Positions 14,297 to 24,952 of a stretch of 64,000 bases of DNA are shown here, piece after piece. This DNA comes from Straminergon stramineum (Eukaryota > Streptophyta > Bryopsida > Hypnales > Calliergonaceae), in NCBI GenBank assembly GCA_963920665.1, contig OY987265.1, positions 26,355,001-26,419,000 on the forward strand. Reading direction: 5' to 3'. The translations under genes and the position numbers were made by a program. Under the pieces are notes generated by a model, which searched no databases, was not told the origin of the DNA, and saw only the letters and a program-made list of their open reading frames with translations. The stretch's first letter is position 1, and each line of letters begins with the position of its first letter.

Positions 14297-15830
14297 TTTA
14301 TTCTAAAATACTTTGACGCAAATCTTGATTTGAAGTTCTATGAAAATGCATTATAAACTACAACTTTGAGAAATAATTTAGTTTCAATTTTTTAATAAAA
14401 GATGTTGATTTTGAATCATGAATTATGTTTGTACAAGTCAATTTATTGTGCTATCACTAATAATAATAAATAAAATTTAAAATTGGTAATTAAATTCTTC
14501 AATTATGTAAATATTGACTATTGAAGGAAAAAATTGCACCAAATTTACAATTGAAAACTTTAAATATAATTATTTAAAAAAAAAATTTAAATGAAATTTT
14601 ATGATTCTTATTTTTAGAGACCATTTTACTTGAATTACAAAATACAAAAATTTCAATATGACTTTGTATTAGGTGTATTCCAATATATATATAATACTCT
14701 TGGAACCTTTTAAGGATTCATGCTTGGATCCACTTTCAAATGATTTTTCTTTACAATTCAAAAAAACAATTTTTGGAGGGAGTAGCAACTTTGTTAAACT
14801 ACTTTATTAATCTATTTTTTTCTTTTCACTATCAAAAATCAATTGCATTTAGGAGACACCTTTTGATACATCTTTCTTCTTTGAGGAAAATCTCAAATTA
14901 AAAGAAACTCACTATTAATATTCAAAGCCACATGCCTAAATTTGATATATAGATATCTATGTATTGTTACTAGCAAGTTCAGAAAAAATATTTATAGAAT
15001 TAGGAATTGAAATTATTGGGGGAATTATTTTACAAAATAAAAAAATTTACTAGGGAAAATAATGGATTCCTAGGAATATTGAAAGAGGTGAATTCAACTT
15101 TCTAAATATATTAACTATTTGTCATAGGTTCAACTATAGTATGATGCAACTTGGAATGTGGCACAATACTAATCAGTACCAAAACATAACTTCCTAAAAG
15201 AGACATGCAACTTTTAATAGAAGTCTTGTAAGATAGTTCTTAATTAAAGGTGCATGTCTAAAGTATACAACCTCTTTCTAACTAGGGCCCCATTTGCACA
15301 AGATAGGATGACATATTTTTAAGAATGAAGGAAATATAATATGATCTTATTGTGTGACAAGTAACACAATGTCACCTAATGAAGTTGCTAAGACCAATTT
15401 CTAGTTTTACACTTTTCAGAAATAGGTTCACCTATACATCAAGAACAAGTCAAATTGTAATCTACACTTCCTTGATTCTACTAATTCCAAAGTTGATGAA
15501 CAATTAGCAAAAAATAGTGCAATCTTCATTGACCAAAGAAAATTATCCCCTTCACCATTGCTCAAACATGTCAAACATATGCTAAATCTCTTAGATTGTT
15601 GAAATTAAGTCATATACCTTCACAACTTTGAACTTTGATTAACAATGTGCATTGTACATCAAGCTCATTACACAATGTCAATTGTATTTTCAAGCTTCCT
15701 CTTTCATTATGATTATAATATGATATTCTTTTAGATATACTTCTCAGAATATAGGAATAGGGAGTTATAACTTTGACCTATTGAACAGGTGAGAGGCTCA
15801 AAAACGGCTCCTTGGGCCTTGAGGGGTTAA

Positions 15831-16574
15831 TAAGGAATTCAGTTCAGTTTGAATTCAAAGACAAGAATTTTCATAGATAATATCACTGGGCATCACTTCA
15901 ATCACAATAGATTATCTTCATAATTCAAATTATAATTCAAATAAACTCATCAGAGAATTGCAATTCTACAGGTAATGATGAATGAAAACAATGACCACCA
16001 CATTTCATGTTGAGCATAAACAGCAAACAAAGTAAGAAAAAATACTATGCATGAACCGACAGCATAAATCTAAATAAGAATAATATATGATCCATGAACA
16101 CATATTCAACAAAGAGTGAGCACCAAGAAAGGACTGGAAAAGGGTCACCGATACAAATTCTCAAGTTAAACTGGACAACTGTACTGTACACTCATTCCTA
16201 GAGAGAATTTTCAATTTAGCTAAAAGTTCTCAATACCATTCAAACTAAAATGAAACACTTGAAAGCACCCAACCAACTCGATATAGTGCCTCTAAATGAT
16301 ATGAGAGATTGTTTTCAATGAGGCTATCTTGAATCTAGCTAGCTGGAGCAATCTACATCGATCTCTAATGTAGCCTAAAATGTAAAACTGTAAGGTGCCA
16401 ACCGTAACAAAAGATGGGTCTCTTTTGCGATTCACAATAGGGAGGTAACATTGCCAGCGTGACAGCTAGGAATGACCATGTGAACCTGAGCAAAGGACAC
16501 TAAAATTCGCATCAAGAAACGTTCATTGTTGCAAACGCTCCCTCACGAAAAAAAGATTCACAAGAGCCATTGAC
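15831..16574. other. AT-rich spacer, nothing recognised
   Basis: No gene or repeat is seen. The right part may be the 3' flank of the minus-strand exon candidate at 16575-16879. Confidence 0.35.
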
Positions 16575-16879
16575 CTAAGAGAAGCCGTTGATGGCATAAG
16601 GTGTCCTCTCGGCCCAGATCCTTTCCACCATCTGAAATCTTTGGCCCATTCCATTGCTGCGGTTGCGCATCTCTTTCTTCCGGGTCCGTTCCACCATCCC
16701 TCCTGCACCTCCACAGCTGTCTGGAACAGTCTCTCTCCTCTCTCTCTTCCTCATGAGCTCCACCCTTCCTCCCTCTGCCCGTCTCTTGCCAGGAAGGAGG
16801 CAGTCGAGCATTTCTGCCGCATCACTCACATCGCACCTCTCTGCCTCGCTCGGCAGTGCAGTCCTCGCCATCACCAACT
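16575..16879 (-). CDS. Possible terminal exon of an unidentified minus-strand gene
   Basis: An open frame of about 100 residues follows a plausible acceptor (ATACTTGCAG ending at 16880) and runs to a stop at 16575-16577. It is Arg/Glu-rich and ends RTPYAINGFS. The GC-rich island suggests a gene, but I recognise no family. A possible first exon is 17685-17790 (starts MFRIVVEDREIDRERERLL and ends before GTGAGT). Its phase does not join directly to this exon, so other exons or a non-coding transcript would be needed. Confidence 0.25.
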
Positions 16880-17739
16880 GCAAGTATGCAAGAACCTTAG
16901 CAAATCGACGAAACCAAAAATCATATTAATGCTCATCACATCGTAATTTAACTGTAAAAAAATTCAAGAGACTCAATATTCTGAAAGTGTCACGAAGACA
17001 AAGACTGAAGAACCGTAGCCCTGAAGGTACAGGTCCCAATTGCAACACGTCCTCAAAAACGACGCCATGAAATCTTGCACCGTGAGCACATATTGACTTT
17101 GACAACGTCCACTTTAACATAAGAACAAGTCAGTTTTAGGTCATCTCCCCCAAAAAACTTTGAATCCTCATAACCTTTGCATACAGAATCCAAATAACGC
17201 ATTCAATTGTGCACTGGAATCCTCATTGATTAGCTAACAAGAGTGAATAAAATTTGACCATTATAATAACCCTAACTATGCTCAGAACTTAAAGTGCTGC
17301 TTCCAGTGTGATTACCCTACAGCACTGAAACAACACTCTCTGGTCCAAACACCTCACACACACACACACACGACCTCCTCATCTTCATCAATTAAACTTC
17401 AAACTCCGTCGTCAAGATTCGTAAAAACAGTGCAAATCATTTCGCTCGCCATATCGTCCTCAACTACGACCAAAACAAACAACCAACACCTAGAGCATGC
17501 AATTTTTCATTCAAACCTCTTATATATCACCTACTCCCTCCCAACGCAAACTCCTCCTCAACCTCTCTTGCAGAAAATTTAAACCAAAATCAAATCCAAA
17601 ATTCAAACTCCATTTCTACGAAAAAGATTGAATTCATCTCTACTCCATTAACAAAGTATGAAATAGATCGGCGTTTCAACTCACCAAAATCTGCAGGGAC
17701 CAGAAACTCCGAGGATTTTCCCACTCGTAAGAGTAGAAG

Positions 17740-17767
17740 TCTCTCTCTCTCTCTATCTATCTCTCTG
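17740..17767 (+). repeat. CT-rich microsatellite
   Basis: A (CT)n run interrupted by CTAT units lies in the presumed 5' region of the minus-strand candidate gene. Confidence 0.8.
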
Positions 17768-17790
17768 TCCTCCACGACAATCCGAAACAC

Positions 17791-18512
17791 TGAGTTCCTG
17801 ATTCCAATAGAGGCTCTAAGCTAATAAAACAGAGGCTCCAACTTTAGGGTTTCCAGAGCTGCTAAACTGCATTTGCGAGGGATGGCCAATGGGCGGGGCA
17901 TTTTTTTCTAAATTCGGCGCGTAGAGAAAGGTCCCTTGCCTGCTGGCAGAGTACGTGTCACTTCAAGGGCGGACGTGGCACTGTTCCAGTTTTCTATTTT
18001 AAGCTTTAAGTAGAAGAGTAAAACTTGCCAATCACGGCACACACAAAAAATTCGAATGCTTCTCCACATAAATATAAATATATCATAGAGACTTGCATGT
18101 TTTGAAATTGGGTGTGATCATTAAATGTCATGTTAAGATTCACCTTAAAAAAACAAATTGCAAAAAGATTTCTTCCTACAAATTTTATTGCAATTTTAAA
18201 AGGTGATGAAGCTCAAATCTAGTTAAAAATTTCTTGCAACCCTATACCACACAATGTGCAATCCTTGGGTGGTGATATGAAATTTTGTTCCCATCACAAT
18301 TGAATTGGTAGTTGAATCATGTAGTTAATTAGTGTTTGATAAATGGCAACAGTTGTTGTCCATTTTTCCGGATGTGTGCAATAAATAGAAGGTTTACTCT
18401 ATCATTTTTTGGACTCATTTTAAAACAAAATGGATTAGTTCAATGCCATTGATGATTTGGTTCCTAATCGATAAAGTAAAACTTTTTTAGAGGAAAAACC
18501 TGAAGTCTTTAA
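17791..18512. other. Possible upstream region, then AT-rich spacer
   Basis: 17880-17960 is GC-richer and contains a CCAAT-like and a GGGCGGGGC-like word, compatible with a promoter for the leftward candidate gene. From about 18000 it becomes AT-rich with nothing recognised. Confidence 0.3.
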
Positions 18513-18840
18513 TTAGTCAATTGCAATAATTGGGCCTTTTTCTTCAACCCCCATTTTTGAATAGGGTTGCATATTAGAGCTTTGGTCCACTTTAGACGAT
18601 GGTAGAAGTGTTGCATCCATATGTACCTTCTTCTTCTCCTTCCCCTTCCCCTTCTCTACCACTTTCAACAATCTCTCTACTTCTTTTATTATCACCATCA
18701 TCTAAATGTCAACTTCCTTGGCTTCTTTCTTCTTGCCCATAATTGTTCATTTTGCAATGGCCTTCTTCTTTGCTACATCATCAAAGTTTGCAAATTTTTC
18801 AACATCCAAATCCATTGCTCCAATGCCCTAGAAAGACTTC
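18513..18840 (-). pseudogene. Degraded minus-strand coding remnant, probably transposon derived
   Basis: The minus strand reads as Lys/Glu-rich protein-like segments broken by in-frame stops (MDLDVEKFANFDDVAKKK, then MGKKKEAKEVD, then MMVIIKEVERLLKVVEKGKG). Such Lys-rich segments occur in several plant transposase families, but no catalytic motif is present and I cannot assign it. Confidence 0.28.
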
Positions 18841-19074
18841 CACAACTGGCACTCAGATGAATGATTGAAGTTGATGGAGTGGTCTAAGTACTGCCCATTA
18901 TTTATGAAGTGAGCAATAATCCATATGCAAAACTAGGTGGAAATGTCTACATAGTTTGATGTACTTCAGTCAAGCTATATTGCCAAAAGGAAGGAAGTTC
19001 CTCTCAAGTAATAGCATTCTTGGTAAGAAGCTCATATTTGAAGTAACTACAATACAAAGAGAAGGAATCATTAT

Positions 19075-19644
19075 CCCCTAAATGTCCAGATTCATCTCCA
19101 AAATTGATGATTTGAGAAAAATCATTATAAAGTGCTATTTGGAAGCATATTTTGGAATTGTTATGGGAATAAAAGTTGTAGATTTTGATTTTTAGATTCC
19201 ATCTATGTGGTTAGATTCACCAATGCTATCACCAATTTTTTTTCTATAAATTTTAAAAGAGAAATTCCCAAATTCCTTCAAAATTCGATTACAAACAAAA
19301 TATTATCATTTTTTGAGTAAAATTTGTTGGAATAGATTTGAAATGAGGTTCCCTCCACATGGTGATTTTTTGAATTTTTTTTGTTCTTCCTATCTATGAC
19401 CTCATTTTGGCAAATCCAATTTTGAACTAGAGTTAATGCAATTTGACCACTTGACATACTTGAATATTAGTAATTTTAGAAAAATATGTACTCTAGTAAC
19501 ACCAAATCCAAACCTTAGATAGGACAACAACTTCATAACATATGTCCACAAATCAGAATAACTTTCATCCAAGTAGTTAGGAGGATGAAACTTGAGATTC
19601 AATCAATTCATCATCCAAAAAATGGATGTCAGAGCATTCAGGGG
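19075..19644. mobile_element. TTAA-flanked TIR element (570 bp)
   Basis: Left end CCCCTAAATGTCCAG follows TTAT; right end, reverse complemented CCCCTGAATGCTCTG, precedes TTAA (19645-19648). The interior is AT-rich and non-coding. Ends match the same family consensus as the elements at 9473 and 2988. Confidence 0.5.
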
Positions 19645-19739
19645 TTAAACATCAGAATACCAAGGCATGATAATAAACAAAGATTTTTAATAATTTTGAA
19701 GTAGAATAATGTATCAAAGAAGAGCTTTTTGGTTGGCAT

Positions 19740-20480
19740 GCTTGGACCCTTTGCAATTCATAAAGAAGTTCAATTTCTTGAAATTCTCAACTCCATTGAA
19801 TGTTGGCCCAAATCCTTGATCCCAAATCATTTGTCTCCATCCTTCTTTATACTTTAGAAAACTCTAAGGCTTAAATGGGGCTTGCACATTGACAATGATA
19901 TTGTCTTACTATATTACAATATCAAAGTACTCCACAGTTGCATCCTCAATATGTGGAACACCTCCATGTTTTTGTGTTAACAAGTTATGAAATGATTTGT
20001 ATTTCAACCAATTGTGCTAACTTATCTTTTGAAACAAGCTTTCCGTAAAGCACCTAAAGTCTTGAGAAGGCATCAAAGAGTTCCACCGCTTGAAGAACTT
20101 CACATTGTGGAAAACAATAGTATTGCACATGGCAAAAAGTTGAAACTTTTAAGGCCATTTTTGAAATCTTATTTGAACTCTAATGCTTCTCAACCCACCC
20201 AAAACACCACTTTATTTTTGGTGAAATTGGTGATAAGAAAAATGGCAATTGAGAAAGATCCATTTCTAGTAAAAGATGCCTCGCCTCTTCAAGGTAGCCT
20301 AATCTAAAAACTATATTTGCTACCATGGGGAGCTTGATCATTTTGACAGACAATTTATTTGCCTTCTTTTTTCCTCCTTTCATTGCATTTCCCATATCAT
20401 CATCACTCTTCTCCTCTTTTGGTGTGAACTCGTAGTACTTTTGATAGCAGTAGCTTTTGCTACATAAACCCAACACCATT
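19740..20480 (-). pseudogene. Decayed minus-strand ORF of unknown, probably transposon, origin
   Basis: Consecutive minus-strand frames read as protein-like text with stops and frameshifts: a 99-residue open piece at 20180-20479 (SKSYCYQKYYEFTPKEEK region), then FHNLLTQKHGGVPHIEDATV near 19950, then KEGWRQMIWDQGFGPTFNGV near 19830. I do not recognise the family. The + strand frame at 20014-20307 overlaps it and is probably a shadow. Confidence 0.3.
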
Positions 20481-21427
20481 ACAATTATGAAAAAAAAAAT
20501 ATAAAATGAGAGTGATGATCATATGACAATATTATCTAATGAGTACAAAAAGCGTACCTATAGATTACATGATTCTTACCTCAAAGATGAATGAAGTAAT
20601 CATTGGTGGCTCTATGGTAGTCCATCTTTCAAATTTTGAAAATGCTTGTCATTATCATATTCACATCTCCAAATTTTCTTCTTATTTGGCTTGCTATGTA
20701 ATGATTTAATGTTGTTGTTTCTTATAATATTGGATTTTGTATAGTAGCACATGGTGGATTTGTGTATTCATGCCTTTGAGAAGTTGTTTTAATCTAATTT
20801 TGCATGTTTTAATATCAGATGTGAGCCCCCTAATCACAAGTCCACATAATGGAAGGTTTTTCTATGCCTCTAGGCTGATGTTTCAAATAATAGTTTGTCA
20901 TTACTTTCATCTAATCATTCATAATAGGACAATTCAAAGCTTTCCACTTACTATACATATACACCTATAAAATCAAAGACATTCTTAAAATTAAAGTGAA
21001 ATAAAAGTTTCTTAATTGTCTTTAGTACTTGAGCTAGTTTCTCATAAGTTTGACTAAAGTTGCCCCCCCTTTTCCTAGGGCTTTTTCCTAAAAAATTTCT
21101 AGCCAAAAATCATGATTCTCCTCTTCTAAATATCACACTTCCATCGAGAATTTTAGAAAATCTTTTGTCTTTTCTACAAAGGTTTTTGATTTTGTTTGTC
21201 TATGGAATGAGGTTCACTTTCAAAAAACAGATTGGAATTTTCTCTACCTTCATCTACGAAATTTGCAATTTTGCAAGTAGTAAGGAAAAGTGAAATTAAT
21301 TGTGCAAATTTTTCTTCCTTGAATATCTTATTGGCTTTTTCAACACTAGAAAAAATTGAAAAAAAATGAAAAAAAAAAAAATGAATTTGCCCAAACCACC
21401 TCCAAATTATATCAAATTTGTCAAAAT
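20481..21427. other. AT-rich spacer, nothing recognised
   Basis: Short frames only, with no recognisable protein content, ahead of the tandem array. Confidence 0.35.
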
Positions 21428-22005
21428 TTGGATGAAGTTTACTTATAAGATAATTTTATAGATGAAATAATATACTTTATGAATATATGAATAAAAATGA
21501 ATGATTTTTTTGACTTGCCATACACTCCAAGGTGCCTCTTGCACTACCAAGGCAAAACAAAAACAAATTTTTTTTGGATGAAGTTGACTTATTAGATAAT
21601 TTATAGATGAAAGCATATACTTTATGGATGTATGAATAAAAATGAATGATTTTTCTAACTTGCCATTCACTCCAAGGTACATGTTGTACTACCAAGGGAA
21701 AACAGAAAGAAAAAAATTTGGATGAAGTTTACTTATTAGATAATTTTGTAGAAGAAAGCATTTACTTTATGGATGTATGAATAAAAGTGAATGATTTTTC
21801 TAACTTGCCATTCACTCCAAGGTACATGGTGCACTACCAAAGGAAAACAAAAACAAATTTTTTTTGGATGAATTTTACTTATTAGATAATTTTGTAGAAG
21901 AAAGCATTTACTTTATGGATGTATGAATAAAAGTGAATGATTTTTCTGACCTGCCGTACACTCCAAGGTGCGTTGCGCACTACCAAGGAAAAAACGAAAC
22001 CAAAT
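21428..22005. repeat. Four tandem copies of a ~145-bp unit upstream of the aminotransferase gene
   Basis: Copies start at 21428, 21574, 21718 and 21864, giving units of 144-146 bp. Each begins TTGGATGAA, runs through TACTTTATGGATGTATGAAT and GAATGATTTTT, then CACTCCAAGGT, CACTACCAA and an A-rich end. The last copy ends about 265 bp before the aminotransferase ATG. Confidence 0.92.
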
Positions 22006-22270
22006 CACCGTCGGAGAAACGAAAACTTTAAAGTAAAGTAGGCGAAAGGAAAAAGGAAAAGGAAACATTCGCAACGAGGTGCATGCACTGGGACCGCTCC
22101 GAGCTTCGAGGCTCGTGGCTCGCCATAGCCAGTAGTGAGGTTCGAAGCTCCGTCGCTTTGGATGCTGCAGCTGCTGCGGGTCGGTCGTTGCGCCTCCGTC
22201 AGGTAGTCGGCGAGCCACGACGCCCGAGCTGGCGATCATCTCAAAGACTCTACGACCACTGGCATCACGG

Positions 22271-24537
22271 ATGCCGGGCCTGATTGCATCGCCCGCCTGT
22301 CTGGGATTGTCGTCTTTGGTCTGGACGCACAGCAAGGGTCGCGTTGCGGGAGTGGCTATGGCGTCTGCGTCTGCGTCGACGCGCACGTCCAGCAATGGCG
22401 TCGCTCAGGAGCCTGTTCCTGCTCCTGCGCAGACGACCCCTTCGCCTCCCAAGGTGTGTACGCCCTTTTCTTGTTCTGTGTGTAATTGGTGACAGTTTGG
22501 GTGTGGTTTGCCTTCTGGGGGAATGTGGAGAAATTTCAGCTTACTTCGTTTCATCGGGGATTGAAGATTTCGCTCTTGGCATTAGTTTTCGTAAAATTCG
22601 AGGTGGTTGAGAAGAATTGAGTTTAGTTTTTTAATCACACCTAATAGTGTGCGGAACATATTTATAATGGTCGAATTTCTATATTTTCTTGTTAGTTGAT
22701 TGACGAGGATTGTAATGCATTTCGGGAGTGATTTTCCTTCCGGGGAACGTGGAGAATGCTTATTTTTCTTCTTTTGATCGGTGATGGGAGATTTCGCTCG
22801 TGGTGTTAGGATTTTAGAATTTCGAGGTGGTTGAGCAGATTTGAATTTAGTTTTTTTAATGACACCTAATAGTGCGCTGTGCATTATTTTACTAAAATTA
22901 TAATGGTCGAATTTCTATATTTTCTTGGTAGCGAATCGAAGAGGATTGTAATGGGTCATAGAATGTTGTCTTTGGATGCCTTGTGCGAAAGTTGTGAAGG
23001 TTCGAAGGGTTAATGGTTTATGACCTATTACCAATACAAGTGCTTGTGTTAAGAGGGCGTTCAGTCTCTGAATCCAATTTTTAACTTATCGTTATAGATT
23101 GTCACATTTAGGTTTTTGTCTCCATTAGTTACCCCTACCTTGTCTAGATTTTTCGTTCTGTCCGTCTTACGAAAGAGTCGTTTTGGGGGTAGACTTCTAG
23201 GATTTGCTGGCCATTTATATTAGAATTAAGCTAGGAAAGGTACTTCATTCAGGTCATGATTTGGATGCTGAAGGCCTACCAGTCGGTAGAGGTGACGTAT
23301 GGGAGGTGAAAGTATCCGTGGTTTTAGTTTTGATTCTGTGTGAGAGGTTTTGGTATTTCAGATTCAGGTTGCCAAGCGGCTGGAGCAGTTCAAAACGACC
23401 ATTTTCACTGAGATCAGCATCCTCGCCTTGAAGTATAAGGCGATCAACCTGGGCCAGGGCTTTCCCAATTTTGACGGTCCTGATTTCGTGAAGAATGCAG
23501 CAATTGAAGCCATCCAAGACGGAGGCAAGAACCAGTACGCACGGGGGTTCGGTGTGGCGCAGCTCAATGCGGCGATTGCAGAGAGTTTCAAGAAAGAAAC
23601 CGGCATCACCGTGAACTCAGAAACGGAGGTGACGGTCACGTCAGGATGCACGGAGGCAATTGCTGCCACGGTTCTAGGTTTAGTCAACCCAGGGGACGAG
23701 ATTATCCTTTTCGAGCCTTTCTACGATTCCTATCAAGCCACTGTGTCCATGTCCGGAGCGAAGATCAAAACCGTCACTCTGCGCGCTCCACATTTTGCTG
23801 TGCCAGAGGAGGAGCTTCGTGCAGCATTCTCAAGTAACACTCGAGCAATTCTCGTGAATACTCCTCACAATCCAACCGGGAAGGTGTTCTCTCGGAAGGA
23901 GCTGGAGCTCATTGCGTCTCTATGTAAGGAACACGACGCCCTCGCCTTTGTGGATGAGGTTTACAACAAACTTGTTTTCAAGGGGGAGCATGTGTCACTG
24001 GCTTCTTTGGATGGCATGTATGAGAGGACGGTCACGATGAATTCCTTGGGCAAGACGTTCTCTCTGACTGGATGGAAGATCGGATGGGCTGTGGCGCCGC
24101 CTCCATTGACTTGGGGACTCCGTCTAGCCCACTCATACTTAACATTCGCCACAGCGACTCCCTTTCAATGGGCAGCTGCAGAAGCATTGCGAGCACCGGA
24201 TTCATTCTATACGCAGCTGATCAAAGACTACAGCGCTAAGAAAGACATCCTTGTTGAGGGTTTGAAGAGCGTGGGGTTTGAGGTTTATGAACCAGAGGGA
24301 ACTTACTTTGTCATGGTAGATCACACACCGTTCGGATTTGACAGCGACGTTGCTTTCTGCAAGTATTTGATTGAAGAAGTAGGCATAGCAGCGATCCCTC
24401 CCAGTGTTTTTTATACAAATCCGGAAGACGGCAAGAACCTTGTCAGATTCGCTTTCTGTAAGGACGAAGACACCCTGAGGGCTGCTGTCGAGAAACTGAA
24501 GACCAAGTTGAAAAAACCTGTAACATCATCCTCTTGA
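22271..24537 (+). CDS. Plastid-type kynurenine/aromatic aminotransferase (PLP fold type I)
   Basis: This is a class I/II PLP-dependent aminotransferase of the kynurenine--oxoglutarate transaminase group, a close relative of the Arabidopsis At1g77670-type protein. Exon 1 is 22271-22453 and exon 2 is 23362-24537; the 908-bp intron is GT-AG and phase 0. Exon 1 gives a Ser/Thr/Ala-rich leader, possibly a plastid transit peptide, and an internal ATG at 22358 is an alternative start. Exon 2 holds the full catalytic domain: AINLGQGFPNFDGPDF, the NTPHNPTGK substrate/PLP segment, the DEVYNKL aspartate region and the Schiff-base lysine in SLGKTFSLTGWKIGW. It ends NLVRFAFCKDEDTLRAAVEKL. The gene looks intact. 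Substrate preference cannot be read from sequence. Confidence 0.92.
22515..22955 (+). repeat. ~215-bp tandem duplication in the aminotransferase intron
   Basis: Two diverged copies lie at about 22515-22730 and 22740-22955. Shared phrases include TTTCGAGGTGGTTGAG-like text, CACCTAATAGTG, and TATAATGGTCGAATTTCTATA followed by TTTTCTTG. Confidence 0.8.
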
Positions 24538-24671
24538 ATTGAGGAGATTTATTCTAGCTCTACCGGCACTCATATGTTTAAGCAGTTTCCTTGTATTTTA
24601 CGGTCATCTTTTCCCTTGTTGTCTAGTACAGTACAAGGCACATTTAATGGTCACTGATTATGAGCGGGTGT

Positions 24672-24952
24672 AAGGTGGGTAAACCACCAAGTGCCACAAA
24701 TTGTTACTGTGTCTAGTTACTATTATTAGGATGTTCAGAATTTCATATCGTCTTGTTGGCAAGTGAAAGGAGGTTCTAATGCACCAGAGAGCACGCCATT
24801 TGGATATATTTAGCACGCTAAAGTTATGGAGGGTCAAAGTTTGTTTCTAAAAGCGTTTTTTCCACATAGGTACTTAATTCCTTTTGGAATTGTACAGTCT
24901 GAAGATGGCGGTTTAAAGTCAGGTGCCATTTGGGGTGCCTACCGAAAATACT
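24672..24952 (+). mobile_element. Truncated fragment of the subfamily A TIR element
   Basis: It closely matches 9525-9790, for example GTGCCACAAATTG, AGTTACTATTATTAGG, GGCAAGTGAAAGGAGGTTC, CACGCCATTTGGATA and TCAAAGTTTGTTTCTAAAAG. Neither terminal repeat is present. It lies ~135 bp downstream of the aminotransferase stop and may fall in its 3' UTR. Confidence 0.75.

Larger units (their letters stand above)
12142..15826. mobile_element. Composite TTAA-flanked TIR element with nested insertions
   Basis: The left end after TTAA (12138-12141) reads AATCTCAAAGGCCATTTTTG. The right end before TTAA (15827-15830), reverse complemented, reads CCCCTCAAGGCCCAAGGAGC and then CGTTTTTG. Removing the nested solo LTR (12160-13289) and the nested subfamily B element (13375-14296) leaves about 1.6 kb of AT-rich, non-coding sequence. 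TTAGGGA just before the left TTAA looks like the end of yet another element. The outer pairing is an inference from ends only. Confidence 0.42.

Noticed and set aside
22083..22395. Frames on both strands just before the aminotransferase
   Set aside because: They overlap the 5' UTR and exon 1 in other frames and have no homology I recognise.
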